From Utricularia gibba (Eukaryota; Streptophyta; Magnoliopsida; Lamiales; Lentibulariaceae), in assembly GCA_002189035.1 (NCBI GenBank), contig CM007990.1, forward strand, positions 3,844,001-3,908,000: a stretch of DNA of 64,000 nt, written 5' to 3'. Positions 54,507 to 64,000 of this stretch are shown here, in pieces. Below the pieces are notes generated by a model that did no database searches, was not told the origin of the DNA, and worked only from the letters and a program-made list of their open reading frames with translations. How positions within the stretch are numbered: the first letter of the stretch is position 1; every line of letters starts with the position of its first letter. The position numbers and the translations under genes were made by a program.

Positions 54507-55625
54507 TCACTGGGGAACTGAGAAGATCAAGCAGCCATTGTCCCAGCGTATCCTGATCTCTCTTCCCACTTGCAGCCTTTTTTCTCTAATAATCTTTCCC
54601 CATTTACCAATCAGGTTGTAGTAGCTCCCACGCCATTTCAACTTCATAACATAGAAGTCACCTGTGTCATCATCTCGAGCATTAATGCCTACCTGACGTT
54701 CATTCCTTATCTGTTCCCGAGCAGGGTGAGTCCAATAGTACAGGATATGGTCTTCCACTGCTTTTCCAGGCAGAGTAAGGAATGGATGATTTATATCCAC
54801 GTCTGATAGCGTGAGGGATTTTTTGATAGGCCAATTATCATGGAGAGATGCTGCAGGAACAAAACGCTCATCAGGAACTGAGAAGTACAAGAGATTATTG
54901 GCCCACCTCAATCTAATTTCTTGTCCAACAGAGAGTGCCTTATGTCGGATTATATTCCCCCATTTTCCGATGAGGTGGTAATAATTTCCTCGCCATTTCA
55001 ACTTCATTTCATGAACATCACCTGTATCATAATCTTTAACACAAATTGACACCTGCTCTTCTCTTCTCAATCTTTCCCTTTCCAAGGGAGACCAGTGCAC
55101 AAGGATTTGCTCGTCGACAGACTTGCGAGCTAGCGGAAGAAATGGGTGATTCGTATCAACATCTGAAGATGTCAAGGCCTTCCTAATAGGCCAGTTATCT
55201 TGTAGAAGAGGTGCTGCAGCCGTTCTGACAGCTGGTGCAGCAACAACCTGCTGCTGAGGGACTGAGAAATGCAAGCAACCATTAAACCATCGTAGATTAA
55301 TTTCCTGACCAACTTCAAGTCCCTTACTACGCACAATTTTACCCCACTTTCCTATAAGATTATAATAACTCCCACGCCATTTCAATTTCATCACAGATAC
55401 TTCTCCATTATCGTCATCCTGGGCATTAAAACCCACCTGGCCTTCAGATCTTAATTGTTCTTGCTGTTGTGGTGTCATGTATGCCAAAATGTGTCTTTCA
55501 ACTTGTTGCCGAGACAGCGTAAGGAAGGGGTGTGTGATGTCAACATCAGAGAATGTCAGCACTTTTTTGATCGGCCATGGATCCTGCACATGAGGTATTG
55601 CAGTGTAGTATGCAGAACTCTTCAT
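54507..55625 (-). CDS. Protein of three tandem B3-like DNA-binding domains
   Basis: An intron-free coding region of 372 residues from the ATG at 55625 (MKSSAYYTAIPHVQD). The frame stays open to 55724, but the extra N-terminus there is not conserved-looking. Three units of about 110 residues follow each other. Each opens WPI-K-LT-SDVD--HPFL, continues HIL----P--RE--R-E-QV, then MKLKWRG-YY-LIGKWG-I and ends VG-EI-LRW-N--L-FSVP. This is the pattern of the plant B3-related group (At1g05920/At2g33720-like). Units are clearly related to each other. Each unit conserves the WRG-YY-LIGKWG core, so none looks dead. Expected role is nuclear DNA binding; targets unknown. A leader exon may lie near 56200-56500. 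The stop lies about 18 bases from a 34-bp tandem repeat. Confidence 0.75.
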   Translation of the reverse strand: MKSSAYYTAIPHVQDPWPIKKVLTFSDVDITHPFLTLSRQQVERHILAYMTPQQQEQLRSEGQVGFNAQDDDNGEVSVMKLKWRGSYYNLIGKWGKIVRSKGLEVGQEINLRWFNGCLHFSVPQQQVVAAPAVRTAAAPLLQDNWPIRKALTSSDVDTNHPFLPLARKSVDEQILVHWSPLERERLRREEQVSICVKDYDTGDVHEMKLKWRGNYYHLIGKWGNIIRHKALSVGQEIRLRWANNLLYFSVPDERFVPAASLHDNWPIKKSLTLSDVDINHPFLTLPGKAVEDHILYYWTHPAREQIRNERQVGINARDDDTGDFYVMKLKWRGSYYNLIGKWGKIIREKRLQVGREIRIRWDNGCLIFSVPQ

Positions 55626-55639
55626 ACCTGATCTCCAGT

Positions 55640-56680
55640 AAGATGAAAAATCATGAGAACGAGAAATGCTAAAGCACAAAATCTGAGCTACTTGAAAAAA
55701 AAAAGCACTCATCGGAAATTGCAAAATTGTTTTTAGCTATCAATGTGCTGCAATGGTTGGAATTACAAACATGATTTAGAACATAATGCAAATGCATATC
55801 ATCATCATACAACAAAAAATAAAATCAAAAGTGCATAAAGCAGGAAAAAGATTTATTTAGAAACAGGCCATTTTTCATGCACAACACCTTCACAAATGAT
55901 AGCACCAGACATCAAAATTAATCTCCTATTGCAACACCATCATTATCCACTGCCAATAACAAAAATAGCTCCTCTCATTTTTCACTTCAGGAGAATTGAA
56001 GAAATCGAACAGTTCATTGCTTCCTTCTACTAGACAACCGAAAGAAAAAAAAAGATGATCTAATCCATGCAACCAAAGATACATAGAACACAGATGCAAA
56101 AAACCATTCCCCTCTTTATCAAAAGTTTAAAAGCCAACTCAACTCATGTCCCTCTGCAAAAAAACATATAATGCACACCCACCTACTTCCAGCGAAGGAT
56201 TAAAATTTACAGCAAGAAATTGACGAACACAAAGACCAGGGCCCTCCAAAAGGAATATACCAGCGATCCAGCTCTATCAATAAAGGGAACAAGAGAATCA
56301 TTAGCGTGAGTCGACAATTTGGCGAAACAAAAATGCGCCGCCAAGAAGAGAACCCGTACCAGGAAACCTAAAATGGAAGTCCCGGACAATGGAAAGTCCA
56401 AATGGCGGCGCCGGTGCCGGAATGAACGGCTACAAATTTCGATGGGGAGAAAGGGGAATTCAGAAGCCAGATAGCGAAGCCGAACATCTGTCCCATAAAG
56501 TATCATATTTATATTTTCCCCTCAAAATCCTAATAATATTAAAAACAGGAATAAATTTGCAGGAGAAAATTTGAAATTATAATTGTAATTTTAATAATTA
56601 AAATTCAATCTAGAAAACAGTTCACACATGACAAGTCGGATCCTTGGTGTTTTGTCGGGATGCGGACACGAAGACAGCAG
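55640..56680. other. Leader and spacer between B3 gene and CPSF73-I
   Basis: Presumed 5' region of the B3 gene on the minus strand. The frame 56507-56207 is GC-richer and followed by a plausible donor region, so it is likely a 5' exon that is mostly untranslated. The gene downstream of it (CPSF73-I, same strand) ends at 56691, so the two transcription units are very close. Confidence 0.4.
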
Positions 56681-56690
56681 AGAAGAAGAA

Positions 56691-59632
56691 TCATAATCCT
56701 CCTGGAAGAGGGATTGGTCTGATGGCGCTTGTGATTCTTCGGAAAGCTGTTTTCACTCTCTCTCGGAGACTCTCGTTCTCGCCGTCCACTTCGCCGCTCT
56801 GCTTGTCGAGGTACGCGCTGCTGCCGTCGACGGTGACCACCAGCTTCCCTTCATCCCCATACTTGACATCTCCGAAGAGAGAAAGGAAGAGGGCATGTAT
56901 GATCTTGTCGGCCCGCTTCGCCTCTTCTTCCTCGCTTGGTTCATTCTCGGGTTCCACCACCACCTTTGGGAGCTCTCTGCTGGCATTTAGGATCAGCGCC
57001 ACGACGGAATCCGACACCATGTCGCTGATCGGATCGGCTGCCCAGTCGAGGGAGACGTGGCTGTCGGACTCCTGCTTCACTGTTACAAGGTTGTGGACCA
57101 TCAGCACGGCGACGCCGGACTCTTCATCGATTGAGGACTCCACGCTTTTGTAGATCTGTTTCAACCTGTGTTTTATGACAGAAAATGCGCCGGAGTAAGG
57201 GACTGTGATCCTTTGGATGACGTTGCCTGTGGAAAGCTGGGAGAAGACATGGAGGTCCCCGGGTGCCATGATCTGATAAGTGAAACCCTTCTTGACAAGC
57301 AAGCCACTGACAGAGTCACCGGCATCTGGAAGTTTTTCAGCCAACTTGCCCACAGTTTTCGCCATTTTCTGCGAGTTGAAGTGCAACGTCACAGTCTGGC
57401 AATTCTTTGGGGTTAGGATCTTGGTGTTGCCATCAGAGAAGAGGGAAAGTAGTTTCTGCTTCAAACGCCCCATCTCGTTTGCTTCTCCATGAACCAGGAT
57501 GATGTTGGGAGGCATCAGCTCTTTCAGAAAAGTGCTTGTCTGGCTATAATCTGCGTGAGCAGAAAAGGAAATATAGTGCACCTGCATGTTGAGAGGGGCA
57601 GTCAATCCACTCGCCAGAGTGACTTCCTTGGGTTCACTCATAATCACCTTGGCCAATGTCCCATGCACAACATACCCTGGTAGAATGCATGCGTTCTTCT
57701 TGTCTGAGCACCATTTATCAAACAGCTGCCTTGATAACCCACTTTGGAGGCTTCCGGGGCTTGCCATCACCACAGCAGGTCCAACATCTCGAAACTCGTC
57801 AAGGCTTTTCAGAGGAGATATGTGCTTGAAATCAAACGGATTGGAGCTTTCAAATTGATTGCGAATTCTCTCATTCATGGAGTTGATATAGGTCTGGTAA
57901 ACAGCCATGCATCTTTTTGCAAGAGGGGAAGCATAATATATGGGAACATTCTGAAGCTCCGGGTGGTTTGACCAATACTCATCCAAAATCAAAAGTAGTT
58001 CTTGAGCTCGACCAAGGGCATAAGCCGGAATTAGAACACGGCCACCTTGGGAAACCGTGGAGTGAATAGCTTCAGTAAAGAGTCTTTCTCGAACATTGCG
58101 AGGCTGATGTGTTTGGACACCATATGTTGATTCTATTATGCAGATATCTGGGGAGAACTGAGGGAGCTCGGCAGCACGGAGATGGCGATCTTCTTCTCGT
58201 GAATAGTCCCCAGTGTATAGAACACGAACACCAGCTATATCCACCATAAACATGGCAGCACCCAGAACATGACCAGCTGTATAACACCAGAAACGCACAC
58301 CATTAACCTCCAGAGTCTGATGAAAGTCAATAACCTGGAGAAGAAAACAACTATCTTTCATGTCAGAAAAAAAAAAGTGAATTAAGAAATACAAAGGTTG
58401 ATGCTTATTTTCAAGTTTCGTTACATAAACAAACCTCAATTTTATCCATGGAGTTAAGGATGTCTTGTTCATCAAACAACATATCATCTGCTGAAACCTT
58501 GCTAACTTTCACATAATCTGATAGAAGCAACTTGTAGATGGCCTTAGTGGCATGAGTCATAAAAACCCTTCCACTGAACGTAGTCTGATATATGATCAAG
58601 GAGACAAGGTAACTGTAAGTGGCAGTCATGGAGAATAAATCATCTTCATATAATGAAGAACCCAACGTATTAACTAACCTTCTCTAGAAAATACGGAAGT
58701 GAAGCGGCATGGTCCAAGTGAAAGCTGAAGAACCAAAAATAAGTAACATTGGCAGACAAAAATATTGACAACACAATGCAATGCAATATTGAGATTCAAA
58801 ATGAAAGTGAAAATAGCACACAGAACTCATTCAGCCATCAAAGCATCTTTCAAAACTAATAATAGCTTCGAATGTTACATCAAGCATCATTCAACTTTCA
58901 AGCAGCTCTAATTCAACTCTTGTCCAAGCAAGCAACACAATACAGTGAAGCGAACTCAAGAGTGGATTCAGGTTCAACCACGAAAAGAAAATCAAAGACA
59001 GATGTAGTGAAGCGAACTCTGGCCAATTTCACTAAATGTGTTGTGGTTTATGCATCAAATTGAAGCCGAGTAACTTTCAACAACCACTAAATTCACGGAA
59101 GCAATGTTGGAATCACATACCAACAAAGCTAATTTAAAGTGCCGCGGCAGTTTCATTAGCACGAAGAAAATCATCAAAGGAGTTGTTTGGAATGCATCAA
59201 GGGGAAATCCAAAATACAGCATTTAAATGAACTAACATTCTTGAATTGAAAAAAAAAAAAATGCAAACTGAAGACAAGATGTCAGGTAAAAACATACTGG
59301 GTAACAAGAAGTACATCGATCTTTGTAGGGTCAATGTCATCAAAGTATGGCAAACCAGCCATACCGGTGAAGCCAGGATGAATCCCGCAGTCGAACTGCC
59401 AAAACACGACCCACAAAGCAAACCCAGCAAGTTAAATATTTGCGAGAAAAACAAAGCCTCGTGCACTAGCGAATACAACATCATGAGAAGAGCAGGAATT
59501 TACCATGACAGTTTTCCCTTTGAAAGTCATGATAACACAAGAGCGACCCACTTCACTCCCGGCTCCCAGTGGTGTAATAACGAGCTCATCTCCTTCACTC
59601 GTTGTATACAAAGTTCTCTTCGCCGAAGCCAT
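56691..59632 (-). CDS. CPSF73-I: CPSF73-I, pre-mRNA 3'-end endonuclease
   Basis: A 688-residue metallo-beta-lactamase/beta-CASP nuclease that cuts pre-mRNA before polyadenylation. Exons, high to low: 59632-59504, 59395-59298, 58724-58679, 58584-58435, 58334-56691, all in phase. The zinc motif HFHLDH (76-81) is assembled across intron 2 (ACCCA|gtatgt ... cag|CTTTCAC), and reading the exon 2 end straight through would misplace it. Further zinc ligands: the Asp of [22 protein letters not shown] and [34 protein letters not shown] is the beta-CASP region. The C-terminal third is the CPSF73-100_C part. The length fits plant CPSF73-I (about 690). It works in the nuclear CPSF complex with CPSF100. 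Confidence 0.96.
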
Positions 59633-59699
59633 TGCTCGAAACACGAAACGCAAATTTGGAAGGTAAAAAAAAGTTTCCGCCAAGATTAATCACTTCCAG

Positions 59700-61310
59700 G
59701 GTACTCCGTTGAAGGGAGTCGGGAACAGAATAGGAACTCAAAACCCTCCAATCCTGTCAAAACCTATAAAATGAACGATTCGCAGAAACTTCTACTTCCA
59801 GCGGTTGAAGCTCAACGTTCACGGCGGTGCCGAACCGGATTCCACCTTCTCAGATTACAAAATTTCTACAGCCCTAGGACACTTCTTAGCGAAAAAATTA
59901 AACAAAAAAAGAACTGAATTTGGGATATTAGAAATAAAATTGCCTCACATTATAATTAATAATATATTTAATTTAGATAAATATATATTATATATCGATT
60001 AAAATTTTTTGATACGTAATTTTTAAATATATGTATTTAAAAAAATATTTAATAAATATATTTAAAATAAATATTTTGTGAATTGTATTGTTTACAAAAT
60101 TCATTTAAAAAATAAGTTTTGAAATACCTAATTCGAAGTGTTTTATATTATTAAATTAATCTACTAAATATATATTAATATTCATACATTATATTTAAAA
60201 AGTAAAATGAACTTACTAAATAGCTCCTAATAGATTAAGAAATAATTTTCTGAAAATAAGATTAAAAACTAAAATAAGATATAGAATAAGAATAAAATTT
60301 TTTGTAATTTCAAAAATAGATATAAAAATAAAAAAAAAATTGTATCAGAGTCAACAAATTATTTTTTTTTACTTTATAAAAATACAATTTAATACTTTCA
60401 TATACTTATAAAAAAACAAAAAAAAGTCCAGCACCACTTACTTAATTAACAGTGCTTGAAAAAAGTTATCTCCTTATCTAATTAGTAGCATAGCATAGTA
60501 GTTTAGAAGATAATACAGGGTAAAAATTATATTTTATTTCAAAAGAAGAAATTATTTCAGACCTTATTTTTAATACAAATTAGTAAAAAAATATTTTTTT
60601 ATTTTTTATTTTTTTTAAAAAAAGAAATACATTATATTTTTCAAAAACATTAATTTTTACTTTTGAAAATAATAAATAAATAATAGGATATGTGCATAAC
60701 ACACCCAAAGTTTTTATAAATTTATTTTTGAATTGAAAAAAAAGAGAAATTAAACTACTAATAACCTAGTTTTTTTATAATTGAAAATTCACCAAATATT
60801 ATATACTAAATTTTCAATTCAAATTTATTGTAATAATCCAAATCAAAATACATGAGGAAAGTTAGTATTTTTTTGAGTTTTTGTATCACCAAATAAAAAG
60901 TAATTAAAATAAGTAAAATCCTTCTGTTGCTTGGAATTATCTCCATCTTTACTTGAATTTAAAATAGTAATTGATTTTTTACAACCTTTTGACGAGTGTA
61001 TTAGGAAAAACATCGTTAAAAGGAAATTGAAGAAACATGAATTTAAAATGATATTTAAAAGTGTTTAGAGAAATATATTAATATAATAAAATAGCTTACA
61101 ATTAAAAAATAAAATTTATATTACATTCATATGGTTTAATTTTTAATTCAATAAAAATTTAAAATACAAGTGATTTGGATAGATAATTAGAAGACGGATA
61201 TTGAAAAATTAGAAAGAAAATTTAGTGTATAAAATAAATATATTATATGACATCTCTAAAGTGGGAAAAAGCAAGAAAAGAAGTGTAACGGGAAATCTTG
61301 CCGTGTAGAG
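59700..61310. other. AT-rich intergenic spacer
   Basis: About 1.6 kb of very AT-rich sequence between CPSF73-I and SnRK2, which are divergently transcribed. No gene recognised. A word like tttaataaatatatttaaa near 60045-60065 also occurs near 18570-18590, possibly from a shared decayed repeat. Confidence 0.5.
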
Positions 61311-61836
61311 GATTACAATAACGATATGAGATTAGAAAAAGACAGTGTTTTCAGACAAAATAGAGTACAAGCATGGGGGAGGAGGAGCATCAGACTGAGG
61401 CGTTGTTTTGATCACGTGGTCAGCTTCGGCGCTTGGGGATCAGGGCCCCCGTCAATCAATCCATTCCGTTCATTCAAAGCTTTTCTCGACCCCAATTTAC
61501 TGATAAATATGTGATTTCTCCAATTCCCTCTCTGCATTTATTGTTCCATCCCTCCGATGAATTGATGCTGTACGCCTCCTAGAAATCCACGTATATTCAT
61601 GCAGATTCCTGGACTTTTCTCCAAATCCCAACTAATCCGGCGTTTTCTCTGTCCCTGGTACAAAACCCATTTCGATATTTGTGAGGTCGAGGTCTCTTTT
61701 CTTTTCTAGCTGGAACTCCTTTGTTGGTGCCCAGTTTGCTAATTGTTCCTTCTGGAATCTGGGTCATCTGGGCGCAGTTTTGTGACTTTGAGTGAAGAGT
61801 AAAATAGCTCAAGGGGTTGGGGTTGTGAGTTTGATA

Positions 61837-63742
61837 ATGGAAAAATACGAACTTGTCAAGGATATTGGGTCGGGAAATTTTGGGGTGGCCAGGCTTATGA
61901 GAAACAAGGCAACTAAGGAGCTTGTGGCTATGAAGTACATTGAAAGAGGCCTCAAGGTTCCGTTCCAAGAATCACTTCTGTGTTTTTGGTCTATTTTCTG
62001 TGGTTCATTTACCCTTGAGTTCTAGCATGATTTGTTTTCTGTTGTTCGATGCAGATTGATGAAAACGTTGCTCGCGAGATCATAAATCACCGATCACTTC
62101 GACATCCCAATATAATTCGATTTAAGGAGGTGAAGTAATTCATACTGACTCAGAGCCGGTTTAATGCGACGACTAGTTGTGTTGATGTTTGTTGCTTGTT
62201 TTATGAGTAGGTGGTGCTTACACCAACTCATTTAGCTATTGTTATGGAGTATGCTGCTGGTGGAGAACTTTTTGAGAGGATCTGCACTGCTGGTAGATTC
62301 AGTGAAGATGAGGTAGTTTCTAAGACTTTCGGGCCTAATTTGACCGAATAAGTGATTACCTTTGGCTTTTGGGATTGCATTTTTTCATGTACTTTTTATG
62401 ATTTGCACAGGCTAGGTACTTCTTTCAGCAACTTATTTGTGGAGTCAGCTACTGTCACGCCATGGTAAGAGAAGCTGATTACCTGTCCGTGAGATGTCAC
62501 AGCCTGCAATATTCTGCCGAAAAATTGGGAGTATCATGCTTGCACACTCTGCGTAGCTAATGACTTTATCATTTGCAGCAAATATGCCATCGCGACTTGA
62601 AACTGGAGAATACCCTTCTTGATGGAAGTCCTGCTCCACGCCTCAAAATATGCGATTTTGGATACTCAAAAGTGATGCAAATTTGCAAAATATTTTGTTT
62701 TTTTGTTTATAAGTGCTCTGTTTGAACCTTGGTTTTCTTCTCTCAAGTCATCTCTACTCCACTCAAGGCCCAAGTCAACTGTAGGAACCCCTGCTTATAT
62801 TGCTCCAGAGGTTCTTTCCAGAAGAGAATACGATGGGAAGGCAAGAAAGCTACTTAATTTTTTTTTTTCCTGAAATTTCACCTAAGTGTGCTACTTTAAG
62901 CTTCATCCACCTTTTTGAACGCTTTTGCTGTTGTTGTTTTTTGGGGTTACTTGGATACCTCTTCGATATATTTAGCTAAGTGCTGTATGTCCGGCTTCCC
63001 CTGCTCATCTAATTTTGCTCCCAAGTACATCTCCAACTCATGAAAACTGCACCTCCTCTATGAAAATGTGATGGCTTTTCGACCTTCATCCTTCATTTTA
63101 CACCATACCTGTTTTTTCTATCCAGATGGCTGATGTTTGGTCTTGTGGCGTGACACTCTATGTTATGCTTGTTGGAGCATATCCTTTTGAAGATCAGCAA
63201 GATCCTAAGAACTTCAGGAAGACCATCCAAGCAAGTGTTTTGTTTTTCTTCCTTATCATGGCATTTCGTTCGTTCTTCTGCCTGCTTGTCTGGTCGACTT
63301 AACGTATTCATTATTTGATCTTTTCCAGAGGATAATTGCTGTTCAGTACAAGATTCCTGATTATGTCCATATATCAAAAGAGTGCAGGCACCTTCTTTCT
63401 CGGATATTTGTTGCCAGTCCAGCCAATGTATGAGAGCTGGTTTAAATTCCGGAATCACTTATCCTATTTCATGATGAAGACATGAGTCTTCCCTGTAATT
63501 CAACTCTCATGCAGAGAATCACAATCAAGGAAATCAAATCACACCCATGGTTCCTGAAGAACCTACCGAGGGAGCTAACAGAAGCAGCTCAAGCAGGATA
63601 CTACCGCAAGGAGAACCCAACCTATTCCCTCCAAACTGTAGAGGAGATCATGAAGATCGTAGAAGAGGCTAAATCTTCCTCTCCTGCCCCCGCTCACTCC
63701 GAGGATTCGGATGGGGAGCAGGAGAGGAAGAGGAAGAGTTGA
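61837..63742 (+). CDS. SnRK2: SnRK2 protein kinase, subclass I, one-base frameshift at tail
   Basis: A plant-specific SNF1-related kinase 2 of osmotic-stress signalling. Exons: 61837-61956, 62055-62129, 62211-62312, 62411-62464, 62579-62671, 62748-62840, 63126-63230, 63329-63427, 63515-63742. The kinase domain is intact: [77 protein letters not shown]. The SnRK2 box follows ([26 protein letters not shown]). The conserved Glu-rich tail ending DEYDKQVKAAHASGEVHLV is present in a different frame up to the stop at 63847-63849. Switching frame in GGAGAGG (about 63721) would restore a protein of about 358 residues, normal for the family, so one base looks lost in the purine tract. Introns 6 and 7 use GC donors (GGGAAG|gcaaga and ATCCAA|gcaagt); no GT donor keeps the frame. 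As written the tail ends early, at 322 residues. Confidence 0.9.
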
Positions 63743-64000
63743 AGGAAGAAGAAGAGGAGCCAGAGGACTTGGAAGAAGAAGATGATGAAGACGAGTATGA
63801 TAAGCAGGTAAAAGCTGCTCATGCCAGCGGAGAAGTGCACCTTGTGTGATGGGTGCAGTGAGAACTAGTAAGTTCCTTCCTGGTTTGGTTTGCTGTTTGG
63901 TACAGACAAGTGATGCCTGTATGAGGTGTGCAATAAGTTTGTAGAGCATTTCTGTGTGTTTTGTAGCATAAGAAGCATGCGGGTTTGAAGACATCTCCTT
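63743..64000. other. SnRK2 tail in alternate frame and 3' untranslated region
   Basis: 63743-63849 still encodes, in the +1 frame, the acidic tail of SnRK2 (see that entry). The remaining bases are probably 3' untranslated sequence. No further gene. Confidence 0.6.

Noticed and set aside
56207-56506. 99-codon frame upstream of the B3 gene
   Set aside because: Likely untranslated leader; hydrophobic and Phe-rich without a family match.

Overview
The window is nuclear DNA from a flowering plant. Evidence is the spliceosomal introns with AT-rich intron and intergenic sequence, plant-specific families (XND1/NAC104, SnRK2, ECT-type YTH protein, B3 proteins, clade I serine carboxypeptidase-like protein, chloroplast Hsp70) and degenerate plant LTR retrotransposons. 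I cannot name the species. All gene models were built by hand from homology in the frames plus splice sites, and each was checked for reading-frame phase across every junction.

Layout. 1-26 kb is gene-poor and transposon-rich. It holds an SCPL gene on the minus strand (2112-4501), a truncated pseudogene copy of it in the same orientation (13815-15195), two Ty3/gypsy-type fragments (minus about 6720-7490, plus about 15446-16680), a decayed Myb/SANT-like transposon gene (minus 11861-12875), two related hAT-like MITE candidates (688-1284 and about 25281-25718) and one XND1-like NAC gene (19040-19740). 26.5-50 kb is gene-dense: a plastid-targeted FemAB-like protein (26538-29932), a DUF707 membrane protein (31641-34088, minus), CMC2 (36800-37225), a myristoylated CDK-like kinase (38317-40977), chloroplast Hsp70 (42077-44876) and an m6A-reader YTH/ECT protein (47710-50033). 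A 1.25 kb Mutator-like TIR element (30311-31558) lies between two of these genes. 50-64 kb holds LTR-like debris, a 182-bp CT microsatellite, a protein of three tandem B3-like domains (54507-55625, minus), CPSF73-I (56691-59632, minus) and a subclass I SnRK2 kinase (61837-63742 as read).

The genes do not form one pathway; this is an ordinary plant chromosomal neighbourhood. CPSF73-I and the YTH protein both act on mRNA 3' ends or m6A-marked mRNA, but they are not adjacent and no linkage is implied.

Main oddities: (1) three otherwise intact genes (SCPL, NAC, SnRK2) are each broken by exactly one missing base in a G/C run or purine tract, which looks more like assembly error than parallel pseudogenisation; (2) five of about 71 hand-built introns appear to use GC-AG splice sites; (3) the CDK-like kinase has DFS in place of DFG; (4) the B3 protein is an internal triplication; (5) the YTH protein has about four degenerate 46-53-residue repeats before its reader domain; (6) a cluster of GCACCGC/GCGGTGC motifs near 11.5 kb is unexplained. 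I found no convincing previously undescribed multi-gene system.
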